Assembly (NCBI RefSeq): GCF_028453695.1
Contig: NC_135778.1
Coordinates: 36,383,214-36,447,213, forward strand
Direction: 5' to 3'
From: Augochlora pura
Lineage: Eukaryota; Arthropoda; Insecta; Hymenoptera; Halictidae
Length of the DNA stretch: 64,000 bases
The position numbers were made by a program, and so were the translations under genes. Every line of letters begins with the position of its first letter. The stretch's first letter is position 1. The notes under the pieces are model-generated. The model had not been told where the DNA came from, made no database searches, and saw only the letters and a program-made list of their open reading frames with translations. This document shows positions 1 through 13,300 of this stretch, in pieces.

Positions 1-3000
1 AATTGTTTCCGAACGTATTGAAATTTCGTCAAATTCGATTGGTCGAGCGTGTTCGGCTACACGGAACCCTGGCACCGGGGTGTGCCGTATCACAACCGGT
101 CCATGAAAAATCTCAACAAATAAAAGAGCCGACTCGGTCGGCCTTGACATGGCTTTGAAAAGTTGCGCAAAGGTCTGCTCAAATGTTTCGGAGCTGTATA
201 ACTAATTTATTAATATTAGAACAATCGATCATTCCAGAAATAATGGAATGTAAAATGTTTCTTCATAGTTTATCGACTTATTCCTTCCATATTTGATTTA
301 TTATTTTTTTTTTATCATTTTTGTGTAACCAATTTTTTGTGTAATTTTATAATTCTGTAACCAGTTGAAATTGAACTGTTTCCTAAATCTGTTAATAATT
401 TCGAATTGCCAGCTAGAACAAAGAATTACGAAGATGTTTTATTCGAATAAAGAATTATTCGACCGTACAAAGAAGGTGAATGATTTATTTAGCAGGCGAT
501 AAAGAAACCGCCAGTTTCTTTCGTGCGACCGTGTCTGTTAATGATTTGTTTAGAAGCGTCGGAGCGTTTGAATGCAGCCAAAGTCCATTCACTAGCCCCG
601 GTCGGAAATATTAATCAGTGGAAGGGACACGTGCGATGCTAATTGCTACGCATCGCCTAGGCCTTTAGTGTGTCGGTAATACGAACGTGGGATTCGCGGA
701 ACGGCTTGAATCACGATAAATTGCTGTTGATGTTCCGAGAACACAGAACAGAGACACCTGATACAGTCGGTTTTTGATGCTATTGACTTTCTTTATCTAC
801 AGCTACGAACAATGAGCAGATTGCAGCTGGCTGGACTGTAACGCACTTTCACACGTTTTGTATTCGACGCTGATTACATCAGGTGCGGTGTATTGTTACA
901 GATTTGTTCGGCAGCGAGTGGAAATTATAGTTTGTTATCGTTCTTTGGCGGGCATCACGAAACTGCGATACCAATCAAATCTTCTTCAGGGTGTAAATAT
1001 CTTTTATTCTGTTCAGTTTCATAAACGAACAATCTGTCAGTCTGGAAGACGAAAGCTTAATCTTGAAGATTTGAATTTACATTCGGAAACAGGTTTATGA
1101 TTCTAACAAAAGGTATTTGTTACTTCTAATGTGTTTAGAGGGAAAGAGTGCTTGCAGAATTTGGACCCTGGAAGAGTTCAATTATCATATTGAAACTATA
1201 GATCTTTTGCATTTTGTAATATAAATTTCTTATGTGACAGTCCGAGGGGTTATTTAAGACCCCGATGATAACTATAACTTGATTTTCTAGTTTGTGAAAA
1301 TTTACATTTTTTCATGTTTCGTTAAAGTCTACAGAAGCCTTTAAGGGGCGCCTTAAAAATTATATTGGAAAAAGTTGATGAATAAAATTATAAAGAATCC
1401 TTAGCATGTTCGGTTATATGGTGTTTGTCAAACAGTTGATTAATACTCTGCCTTTGTCGTGTATGGTATGGCGTTATCGTGCTAGAGCGGAATTCCCTTG
1501 CGTTTCGTTAATGATGATCATTTTTCCACTTACACGTATTACTTACACATTGACTATATTGCACTGACCTTGCATCAATCAATTACTACGCATCCCGATC
1601 ATTGTAACATTTCTTAATGGCAATAAAAATTTCGACGACATGCGGTATTACAATCAGTGAGATTCAATTGTTGTGCCAATCTTGTGATTGTGTTTAAAAA
1701 TTCTCTATTAATTAATTAATGTCTTGACAATATTCGAATACATATCAGTGGATCTGAAATATTACGCTACATTTTTATTTCTTCAAATATTGGAGGCTAG
1801 CAAGTTCATGCACACAGAAATTAAATAAATTATTGTAGCACTTTATTATTGCTCATATTGTGCAGCCAGTTTCCTTGTTGATTGAAACATTGTGAATGAT
1901 TAAAATTGAACTCAATATAGTTCAGACAATACTCATTTGTTTAATTGAGACTAATGTAGGAAAATATATTACAATTGGAGTAAAAATTCTATTGTTTTCG
2001 GAATAGTAAAAATTCTTACAATTTTGTTACGAATGAAGGTATAAAGTGCATGTTTAGATCGTATACGACTTTTAAAAATAAAGTTAAATCGTTTTCTGTA
2101 AGAATTGCGAAGGTATTTGGAATATTAAAATTTAAATATCTTCCGCTTGGATTACTTTTTGCAAAGATGGTGTTCCAATTTTGTTAAGAAAATGACGCCA
2201 CTTCCTGTACGGTATGCACATTTCGGGAATATATGGCTTTACCGAAAAGATTGGCACTTTTTCCTGCACGAAGATCGGGGGTAATGGTACGAATCTAATG
2301 GCGCCCGTTTCATGTGTGATTTTATTGATGACTTTGGAAAATAGGTCAACGAAGGCAAAGAATTTTACTACGCCCACCCAGTTCTGCGCATCGCGAGCCA
2401 TGCGCACTCCGAATCTACGCGAGAATACAATTTATTTACTTACGTTAGCGTCGCGGGTGTGAATTTTCCGATAACACATTAGAAAACACGCCAACATTTA
2501 CTGCTCTTCTTAACCCCTTTGCCGTATTTTAACGAGTCAGTCCCGTGGTGGAGATTTCTAATGATATCCTCTCAGGTGTGAACGTTGTTCCATTCTTTTA
2601 AATCAGAATAAAAATCTGTTCAAAGGGACGCGAACGCAAACAATTGTCTACAGAACGCGAATAAATACATAACAGAAAATGAACTCGAAAACAATTTTAT
2701 TTGTAAAAAAGCTTCCACGTTTTAGCAGCTTTTATGAGGCCGATTTTAAAGCGTCGCCCAGATGATGTACCCTAAATTCTGGCATTCCAGTGGTCTCATG
2801 ACGCATTGATCGCTATTGACAGCCTGTCCGAGTGCTCGGAAAAAAAGCGAACCTCAGCTCGAATATTCAAGCTGAGCGGACTACTTGAGTATTTCGAGAT
2901 TGTCGGAAAATGTCGACGACTAACTTCAAAAATTTGACTAAGCCACTCGGAACAAGTATACATTACTTTCACTGTTCTATTGTTTTCTAAAATTCAACGC

Positions 3001-6000
3001 AGTTTCTCCTTAAAATCAATCCACAAGATTATAGTGCCGTTCAATTATATTATTCATTAGTTGATTACTGCTTTATATTTAATTATTAACGCTGCTTTAA
3101 CATTCGACTACTAGTTGAATAATAATTCCTTATAATTAAATTATTATCCGAACGATGCTCTACAAGCGAACGAAAACGATTGTCGACCGAGGATAAATAC
3201 GAAATTAATTAACACATATTGCTATCAAATCGATACAGGTTGGCCATACAACGAGAGGCGTAATTAATCGAGACTCCCGAAATAGAACAGCCGATTGTTA
3301 TGATGCAAACGCGAAAGGGTTGAATGTAATTGCGGGGACGTTTCTTCATCGATCCGATCGCGATAGGTTTCACGAGACAATTTATCGTTGAGATCGCAGG
3401 GATCGTGTGTCAAAAAGGAATTTTCCACCTCGGCTGAAAACACCGCCGTTCTATTTCCAGTCGATTTTTCGTATTTTTAGCATCGACTTTGTTAACCGCT
3501 AATTTTAGATTCTATTTAGATTTTATGCAGATTAATCATCGGCGGATGATCTTGCACAAAGAGTGTTCCAATTATAGAAATACCGCTTTATACATAGCGT
3601 GTCTTTTTTGATGTCTTGTATCACGTGCTGCCGAACGAAAATATTTGTATATTCTCTTAACTTGCAGTTATCTTCCTTTCATTTCCACACATATATATTT
3701 GTTTAATACTACATTTATATTAACGAAACGATAATTACAATAAGCGCAAAACTTAGATTTTCTGAAAAATTAGTATTATCTTTGCTGTCGAAGCTATCTT
3801 CGCCGACATCTAATCCTTTTGTGTAATCGTTCACGGGAGCAGACGGTGAAATCTACGCGAGCGAGACGAGCCTAATCGCGATGACTAACAATATTTACCG
3901 GGGGCGGACCGTTTTGTGTTTGTTGGCTACTATTTTGTTTATGTAGCCGTGATAAGAAAGTGTCCTGAAGATTATTAGAGTTTGCCAGGGTTACATATGC
4001 TTTTACTGATAACTTCCTAATAGGTAAACACGCGCCGTAAGTATGAACGACGCAGTACTGCACGAGCTACGTTGTTGTGTGGTTTGCGCGTTCATCCCAC
4101 GGTGAACAAATTATGCAAGATAATAAGCGCCCGACGCTGTCGAAATTCTGTGGGTTTCGTCAATTAGTATACTACTCTGTAGATTTATGAATGAGAATCG
4201 TCAACACTGCAGACCCATTCACGCGTGAATATTTCAAGTGCACGATACGACTTCAACGAGTCACTGTTTGCATTCGGATAATAAAATTACCCGGAAACTG
4301 TACCACATATGTAAGTGCAGATGGAACCGCTGTAGTTTAAAACATGGCTTGTAAAACTTATGGTACGGTGAAGTAGTGAGAATTTAATAATACTGTTACG
4401 GTATTTTCAAATTATTCGAAGAAACGATTAACTTTTATTTAAATTCTGTTTCTTATAACGACGACCGAGTACTGTGAATAATTCGTAATCAGGGACTGAA
4501 AATTGCGGTGCAAACTTCGAAACGATCGTGATGTTCGGTACGAAGTTCCACGGATAAGTGCTATAGTTATTTCGGTTATGCAACAGGGGTAGCAGTTATC
4601 GATCAGCCAGCGTCTAAGAACTTTTTGCCAAGACCGTATTGATCCTGGCAGAGTTCGTAGACGCATTTCACACGACCTATATGGTTCTAATCAATGCTTG
4701 TTACCAGCACACTAACCGTGCATGTGAAATATACCTTACGAAAAGAGTATATGGACTGTCATCGCGCGATGAAATAATGATAGCCTCACTTTCACCAATC
4801 ATACTGTAATAGCTAGAAAAAGAAAGATTAATTCAATCGTTCGCTTGTCGTTAACGTGTGCAAATAAATGCTGTTTTTATATTATGTTATAAATTATAAC
4901 GCCGTTCTATTACTAATATATAAGTATTAATGTACTTATGCAGTAATACATAATTTTATAAAGTACTTTCCAAGTTCGCTAGTAGTTCCAGGTAATCTTC
5001 ACAACACACCTTGTTATTCGAAACTATAATTCATAACACGACGTTCGAGGAATTGATAATTCTCTTTATCGAGCAGCTCGATCGAAAAGTAAACGGCTAC
5101 AATGGCGATCGTTTTTTAAATCTCACCTCGTATGTGTCGCTCCTTTATAGGCTATAATTCTTGAAATGCGAAATATAGTTTATAACGAGAACTTCAAGGA
5201 ATTTTCAGGATACCTCTTAAATATTGAATTCTGTATAACTAGATTTTATATTATATAGAGAATCTCAAGTCGCTCGTTTGAGTATAAATCATATGTAGAA
5301 CATTTGAAAAATGATAATTAGGTTCCAGAGTCTCGTTGAGTTTTGGTCCAATTATAAGTCAATTATTTTCCACGAGAAGATCATATTTGACAGCCTTCTC
5401 GTTATCATTTCTTCTTCCGGCGCTGTTCCGTGGAAACCCCTAGCTCAATGCTAAACTTATCCGTTGGCTCTAGTCTCGGCAAATGCATCGTCCGCAAGAT
5501 TCTTACAATTAGGACAGTCCGAGAGACACCTCTGCCGCTTTCTCGAGCCGCTGAATCCTCTAACTCCGACGATAGTTTCAGCCTATCGTCGGCCTTGAAA
5601 TGATGCTGTCGAGATCCGGTCGATATATCGTGTCTAGACAACGGATCGCGCCAAATGTCATAGGAGCATTTTTCGCATAATCGCCGATAGTTGGATCGCA
5701 TGCGGTGGTACAATAGCGTCGGCCAATGTATGTTTACCGATCACTCTTTTCTGGAGCATTCATTTTCCTATATCTTTCTTATCAGCATCGTTTATCGATC
5801 GGTACGGATACGCGGGCTGTATGTACAGGGTGTTGAGAATATAGGATATGCTGGACTTTGTGGGGTTTCTGGTTCACGATAAAGAGAGAATATTTTATTC
5901 TTATGTGATTCAGGCGTGTCCCGTTTGAATTGGATGCGAATTATTCAATTTCGGAAGTTTTTGTTGAAAATATTTCTTGTAACATCGATTATATTCGTTC

Positions 6001-7307
6001 GTCGCTCTTGTAAAACATAGCGTATGGTACGAGCGTAGCGTATAGTACATTGTTCGTATTTAAAAGTCACAGCATGTAAACGAAATAAGTTCGATCTAAT
6101 CGTTTTCGACTAAAATTGCATACGTAGGCGAGGGCAACGAACTGTGGGTTGCTCGCGTCAAGGCGAGTGTTGTTGCCAAAAGGAGACAACGCGCCTATCC
6201 CCTTTAACGAAATATAGAGGCCATTGTAGTCGGCTAAGAAAAACATTGTCAACAGTCGACTCGAAGTCCCTGATTTTCGTAAACATCGTTTCAACCAGTT
6301 TACATCCATGCAAGCGTAAACCATGGTAGAGAAAAGCTACCCACTCGAAGCTGCTTGTAATACGTGGCGCGATTTACGATCTAAAAAAACGGTATGTTTT
6401 TTCATGACACGTCGTTTTTCATTCGCGCGAGCTAAATGGTTATAGTAATTTGCGCGCGGATCCGCAGACCGGCGCGGTACAGATCATAATTCATATCTCG
6501 TGACTCATGTTGCTCACAGTTCGCAATCATCAAACGCAAACACAATTCATTCACTGCAATTCAACCACGCGAATATCATTTCCTCGCTGCCAAGTTCTTG
6601 TTCCGATCGCCAGGATGTCCTCGTTTTTATGCGGCAATAATTCAGCGACATTTTGAGGACAGGGATATTGAATTTTTGCTTTCGCACTTTGCACTTTATT
6701 GTTCTCTAACCGAAAATCATTATCACGCTTGCGGTTTCGTGCGAGCAATTTTATCTGCGAGAAAAAAACCAAGTCCGTACGCTAATGAAGCTGTGGTTCA
6801 CAGACTTTAAGTATTAATTAGATAAAAATCATGAAGGTAATATTCGTTAGGCTCAACTAAACGTAAGTGACATCTCGAAGATTTGTCTCAGAACTTTGCG
6901 TTTTATTTCAACCATCGTGGAACATTTAAAGAGGATCGTCTCAGTAATTTAAATTTAAAGAGTGCTTCCCGAGGGAAGTGATTATCTCCGTAACTTAAAC
7001 CTGACAATTATATTTACCATATACTACTGATGAGGTCCCTATAGTTAATATAACTGTAAGCGATCTCTGAGATGGTCGCCGGTCAGGCGGCGTACTGTTT
7101 ATGTCTCTATTACTGTTCGTCGAGGGGTGGAGGCCCTTTTTCGAAGAGAAAGAGGCAGTCGAATAAAGATCTTTGCCAAAGAAGCAGCCCACCTAATTTC
7201 TCACCTTGTGTCTTCTACATAATCTTATTCAAACATTTTTAACCTATTGATCTACCAATCTCTGGCCACGAACGATTCGCTTAGAGGAAAAATCTGTTCT
7301 GTTTCAG
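1..7307. other. Upstream/intronic non-coding sequence of slgA
   Basis: No coding exon could be supported here. The first recognisable slgA exon, at 7308, begins mid-protein with a splice acceptor, so this stretch is probably intron or 5' flank of slgA. I looked for the expected N-terminal segment of insect proline dehydrogenase just before the LMKIAKQ start and did not find it; those exons are either very short or left of the window. Open frames present (for example 2132-2407 minus, 5405-5713 minus, 6067-6324 minus) look like random frames, with no domain and no splice context. One TTAA-type repeat end occurs near 2513. Confidence 0.55.
2513..2560 (+). repeat. Solo end of a TTAA-type repeat with a GAGTC motif
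   Basis: The stretch starts TTAACCCCTTTGCCGTATTT and continues into ACGAGTCAGTCCCGTGG. It resembles copies near 29938, 53081 and 53139, which share a TTAACC-start, a TTGC/TTTG core and an ACGAGTC..ACTCG palindrome about 20 bases in. No matching opposite end was found, so this is a fragment or a solo terminus. It is the only clear member of the TTAA repeat group seen left of 27 kb. Confidence 0.4.
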
Positions 7308-10300
7308 TTAATGAAAATAGCCAAGCAGGTTCTTGGCGAGAAGCTTTTCACAAAGCTTATGAAGGCTACCTTTTACGGTCACTTTGTCGCCGGCGAAGAC
7401 GAGGTGCAGATCACTCCTGTCCTGGATAGGCTGCGACAATTTGGCGTGAAGCCGATCCTTGATTACTCTGTCGAAGAGGACATCTCTCAAGAGGAAGCGG
7501 AAAGACGTGAAATACAGTACGTATCCGCCATTCTCGCGCCCGCCGCAATTGCTCATCATCATTAACTACCTGTATAGCACGTGCACACATGATTCACTTG
7601 ATCTACGTTGGCAATAGATCCATGAATAATGGATTTACTGAAGCTTTCTGACATAACGTAAGTCAAAGATATACAATATTACAAACGCGTGAAAAAATAC
7701 AATCAATTTTTCTGCGGAGCTTAAAATCGAAGGCCAGTTAAGAAATTCTTAAAAAAATAGATTAAAAACTACTGTAACAATCTCATTCGTAATCTACGAA
7801 TTTATGTAGATCAATGTAACTGTATCAGGTGTATCCACTGTATCACGATCGAATAGTACGACTTTCACGGCTTTTCATTGGTAGAATACGACGACAAATT
7901 AGCACCTTGCTGACCGGGCTAGGACCTCATCCTCTCATTTCCACGCGAGCGCACAAGAAAAACGCGAGATCAAGTAAGCATCTTGAACGATCGAACGCAT
8001 TATGCCTCATGTGTGAATCTAAGGTTTACCAGCAACGTGGCGAGCTCGGGTGACCTAAGAGTTATTAGCTACTTGTCATTACTTGGAAGCCGATTTGCAA
8101 ACATCTATACTCAATTGTTGTATTCTGTAATTACATTTTTATGTGTAAGTTCTATTAAAAGATGAATTTTATTATCTATTTGGCGTTCATAAGTCATAAA
8201 TACTTAATTAGGCATAAATATGCGAGTTCAATAAAAAAAAAATGCTTTTTTTTACTGCTTTTGGGTACTTTCTTCTCTGTAGTGAGTCGATTTGCAGACG
8301 AGTCTATCTCGAATAGGCAACAGGTAGAAAGCTGAATGCGTGTAAAAGAATTTCGCGAGTCCCATCGCCGAGTATCGTACAAGCATAGAACCGCTTTCCC
8401 ATCGCCAAGAAAGCTATTTTTCAAGTAAAAGCGGCGGTTATGTAGTCGGGATTAGGGTAATGGTTTCTACCTGAAAATTACTTTGAGACGGCATTTGCTC
8501 GCGAAGGCACTCGAGAGGATTCCGAAAGAGGATACCGTGTCAGCATCACGCCGGTATCGTGAAAGGAAATTTCAGCTTTATGGCGGATAAAGAGTTCTAG
8601 GGGGCACGGAGGAGCCACTGCTGTGAATCAACTTTCATTGGATTACTTAAATTACCAGTTTGGTTTGAAATCATTCAGACTGGTTCTAGATGACGATTAG
8701 ATTGCGGATGTTTATGCAATTAAAAAATTAATTTTGGCAGAAATAATGCTTCGGTAATATTATACTTTGAGAACTGAGTAAATGCAACAGTGATGAACAT
8801 TATAGTATATTCGAATTTTGCAAGTTTTGCACAAGTTCTCGTTTCCCTCCCAATGAGAATATTATATTGATATCTTTGAAAACATCCGAGGGAAGCAAAC
8901 TATAGTTCCGCTGGGAATATTACAGTTTCTTAACTATGAGGCATCCTATTAGCATAGCTTTTCTGTAACGATGTTCAATGCAAATATGAATCGAGGGACT
9001 ATAAGACGCAAGTGGCGGTAAACCGTGGATCTTGGCTTGAGAGGCATAAATGTGTTTGACCGTGCAAGATAGAAGAACTTATCGATTTTCTAGCTTGCGA
9101 AATTTTTCACGAATAACCGCGTGACAACGTTATGCCAGTGCATCCGCATGGAAATTCTTCTCTGTGGACGCGCACCTGAGGGAAACCTTCAGAAAACAAC
9201 TTTCGTTATTAAAACGTGTTGGAAGAATAGTAATCTCGGAATTGGGAATATCGTTTGAAATAATTGTATAAGGTACAGTGTGTTCTGGCTAGTGTAAATG
9301 TTGGTAACGTTGGCAAAATCCAAGCTTAATATTCAGTTAATCAATTTAATACAGTAATGCCTCGTTGAATGTCGTGGGTTGGAATTCAAAGTGTACTTTT
9401 AGCGTGAACAAAACATGCTCCTTCGAGCTCTGCAACTCGTCTTTATAGTTGTCGACATCTCGTCAGAGAGAAAAAGAGAAAGACTGAGAGAGAGAGAGAG
9501 ATTTAATCTTTAAAGCAATTTAATTTTTTATTTCTAACTTTTTGTATATGACGTACTTTATCCCATATTTATTCATTACGCGTGTCGAGTAACTTATTTT
9601 ATTTATGAAGAATCATTTGTCGAAACTGTTTCATGTTCAGTCTCATTTTAATCAGAAAACTGTCAGCAATATGTTAAAAAAGAATTCAGTTTTCAAGTGT
9701 TGAAATTAAAAACGTTATGTTGTATTATGAGTTGTCGAGGTGAATTCCAGTTAGGGTGCTGAGCGCATGTCGCAGCACACGCGTGTTCGCCGACTCCATC
9801 GGCGTAGCAAGAAAATCGATAAATTACAGTGCTATAGCAATAGTACCGCGGCATTCAAAGTAGAGAAAAATTGCGACATTCAGCGAGATATTACTGCATT
9901 TAGAAATTACTGTATGTTCAGCATCGTTAACAATTTTATTTGTCAATTTCTGTCAACATATTTTTTAGGTATGCAACAAATGCATAAAATCTACAGTGTA
10001 ACAGTTCCATTTAGCGATCGTTATGTTTCTAACGAGATTCTGCAATGTTTCATGCCACCTGCATTTATCCTACAGCCTTTCGTATCACCGACATTGAAAG
10101 ATAGACGCGTGAACGCTAAATGAAAAGGGAAAGCTCAAAGGAATGACGTGTATAATGATCGATTACAGAGCTTCCGTGTCCGAAGCCGGGGACGAGAAAA
10201 GGGAAGGGCCCCTAAAGAAGTACCACGTGGCGAAACCGTTCGCTGATCGACGGTACAAGGTATCTTCAGCAAGGACGTACTTCTACTTGAACGAAGCTTC

Positions 10301-13300
10301 CTGCGAACGGAACATGGATATATTTATTAGATGCCTGGAATCTGTTGCAGGTAAGTCATTGTTACTACCTCAGGTAGAGAACCTTGTACCTAATATGCTT
10401 GGAAATCTCTTTTTACCGCCTTTACCTTCCTATTACGCTCCCAAAAAAGAACATGCGGAAAATTGTAAATCGTAATATAAATTTATTAGGTATTGCCTTA
10501 TCCCATTTAGTCACTGATTTTTTTGACAAAAGCAAATTGTGTTTTTTAATTATGCTTTGAAGCACGGTTTGCTTATTTCGTGATTTTTGTATATCGAAAA
10601 GAATTTTCAATCGGCCACAAAAATGTTCGGATACTTCTAAACACGGAATTAATTTTAAATCATTGGTAAAAATTCCTGTAATTTTTTTAAATGTTAGAAA
10701 TCATTTATACTGCAGTTCTTAATGCAAAATAGAAATCGCAAGACATAGGAGCACGATTTTAGTACATGCAGTCCACTGATTATGTATACTTTTCAGGTTA
10801 TTGATGTTCAAAAGTGGCTAGAAATTTCACTGCAGCATATTATGGTTCCAAACATTGCCCAAATCTTCCTGGTCCAGTTCTGAAGTACTCCCAGAACCTG
10901 TTTCGGTACCATTGAGATCGGTACAGTTTTGAATCCGTTGCGAAAAGATTGCCAAAACCAATTCCTTTCCTCCGATCCCATGAAACATGTGTGTACGTGA
11001 ACATTCGAATACGAATGCAATGATTGCGCGGGAAGCAGGAAGATTGCAGAATGCTTGTGATTCCCGAGGTGGAAGATAACGGTGCACGTGTCGGGAAATG
11101 TTCCGACGTTTGACTCCGCACAGTCTGGTCAAAATGCAAATGATTAGCGAGCCAGACATCGGTAAGTCTGTGCGAAGAGATAAAGAGTGCCGTGGGGAAA
11201 GTACTGGCTGCCTACTGCTCGAAGTTCATCGAAATGTTCATTAACGTCTAAAACTACCAAACCAGTAAAAATAAAAAACAGATTTCTTTGCTGTTTTATT
11301 TTTTCACAATTTATAGTATTACAAAAATGTTTCCATGATACATGCTGTTTCGATAGGTCGAAAGGGGTAGATGCGATCTTCGGATTTTTTAGACGTCGTA
11401 AATTTTCAAGATTACCGCTTATCGTGGCCGATGGTCATCACTGTCGCGTAAATCATTGCAGCTTAAAGTAATCGTTGCGCGGAATACATTGGAAAAGGTT
11501 GTCAAATATTTTCTGCCGCCGTATGATTAATTGACGCAATATTGTGCGCGGTAAATCACGACTGTTTCGAACTCGGTATTCTAAACATGGAACTTTATGC
11601 GGTATTCGGTCGCATGATTCAAAAGGCACCTGGAGAATGAGCGTGGAATTTTTGAATCGTTGTGGTCTCGTACAATGCGCAGGAAATCATTGATAAAGTA
11701 CGCAACAGAATTTTATAGCTCCATCTTTTTAGTAATTCACTGCAAGCATTAATCGGGAAACAAAATATAGCACAATCACGGCAGTTTTAAAATTGCAACG
11801 AGAGTAAAGGAATAAATTAGAAAATTTACGAAGAACTCGGATAAAATTTGCATAGAAAAGTTCAAACTTGCTGAAACTTGCAGTAATCGATCAAATATTA
11901 AATGGGACATTACAATAACGTAATTTAGTACCCTGAATTTGCAAGAAATTGGGTCTCTGCTGTAGAAAACCATAATTAAAAAATGTCAGGGCTATAATGT
12001 CCGTTAAAAATTCCTTTCGCGTGGTTCAATGCTCGGAACTGTGGAAAAACACTTTGCCAGAGAGGAAAGATTTGCACAATGGAATCGTATAGAAGTCATC
12101 GTGTTTCATATCTGTACTACTGGTATCAACATTCGGGGTTTGAGACACTCGAAGGTCGCAGCGTTAAAGGTCATTACAACCGCCATGAGATCAGCTGCGG
12201 AGCACGCGATGGAAAATGCCGTGTTTCATTTAAACAAGTTAAGGCGAACTTGAAATCGCGCGAGTCGTTTCGGCGACCTATCGCTCACAGTTTAGTTATT
12301 TAACCACGCATATTTTTTTTTTATCAACGAACATTGTACTTCTGAATAAAGCTAATCTGTCCACGTGTCCGCCAGTCTGATGGAAAATACACAATGCCCG
12401 TCATTGCAAGTCAATGCCTGCCCGAACACGGCAATTATTCAAATAAAATTGATTAAAAACAGACGGGTCAAGAAGCGGACAGTAAATCTTTCCCTGTTTG
12501 TCGTTTTTCAGTTGTTCGGGTTTAACATATACCTTTGAGCTTAATTGTATATTTGTAATTGAAGTTTAATAGATATAACACAGAACCATGAAGACATTAG
12601 AAGAATTCAAAAGTATTTTTATTCTACTTTTTTATCGTTTTAAATTATCGTTTTTAAAACCATTTGTTCGTTGTTTTAATGGCGCGACTCTCTGTAAATT
12701 ACAGAAGAACTTTCTCAGAAAATTTCGAATGATCAGCTTGTTCCACGAGAATCTCTGGTACGTCTAATTTTCATTAACGAAAATAAGAGAAATCAAGGAG
12801 AAATATTGGCTGATAAATCTATCTAGCGAAATGGAAATTTTCGGGATACTGGAGTCCCCTTAAGAACGATGATCATTTAGGAAAATGCTTTAGGATATTA
12901 CGCAACGAAAATTTGCGTTACTCAAACGAATCCTTTCGCATGACGAGGGAAGGCACTAAAGTAATGAAATCTCTGAGAGGGTAAAAGTCCCCAAGGCAAG
13001 CCGGGAAGGATGGCCGAAAGAACAAACCGCGTGAAAGATCTTTAAACGTTTCCACTAACTAACGCACATATTCCCTTCAATGTGTGAGGGCAGTAATTCT
13101 TTCTGTCGGCAAGCTGCAGCGGAATTATGGTTCCCTTGAATGACTAGATGATATAGTACGGCGTAAATCTGTTCTGCGAAGCAGTCAACAATTTTGGATG
13201 TACTGTTTGTACGAAGTGACAAAATTACAGTGTAGGCGCCTGAAATTATGGAATGAATCGAATCTGATTTTCGTCTTAATTAATTTAAGTTTGAATAGAG

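Noticed and set aside
9767..10123. 118-codon plus-strand frame directly before a slgA exon
   Set aside because: Intronic, in no compatible frame with slgA and without similarity to the expected proline dehydrogenase N-terminus.
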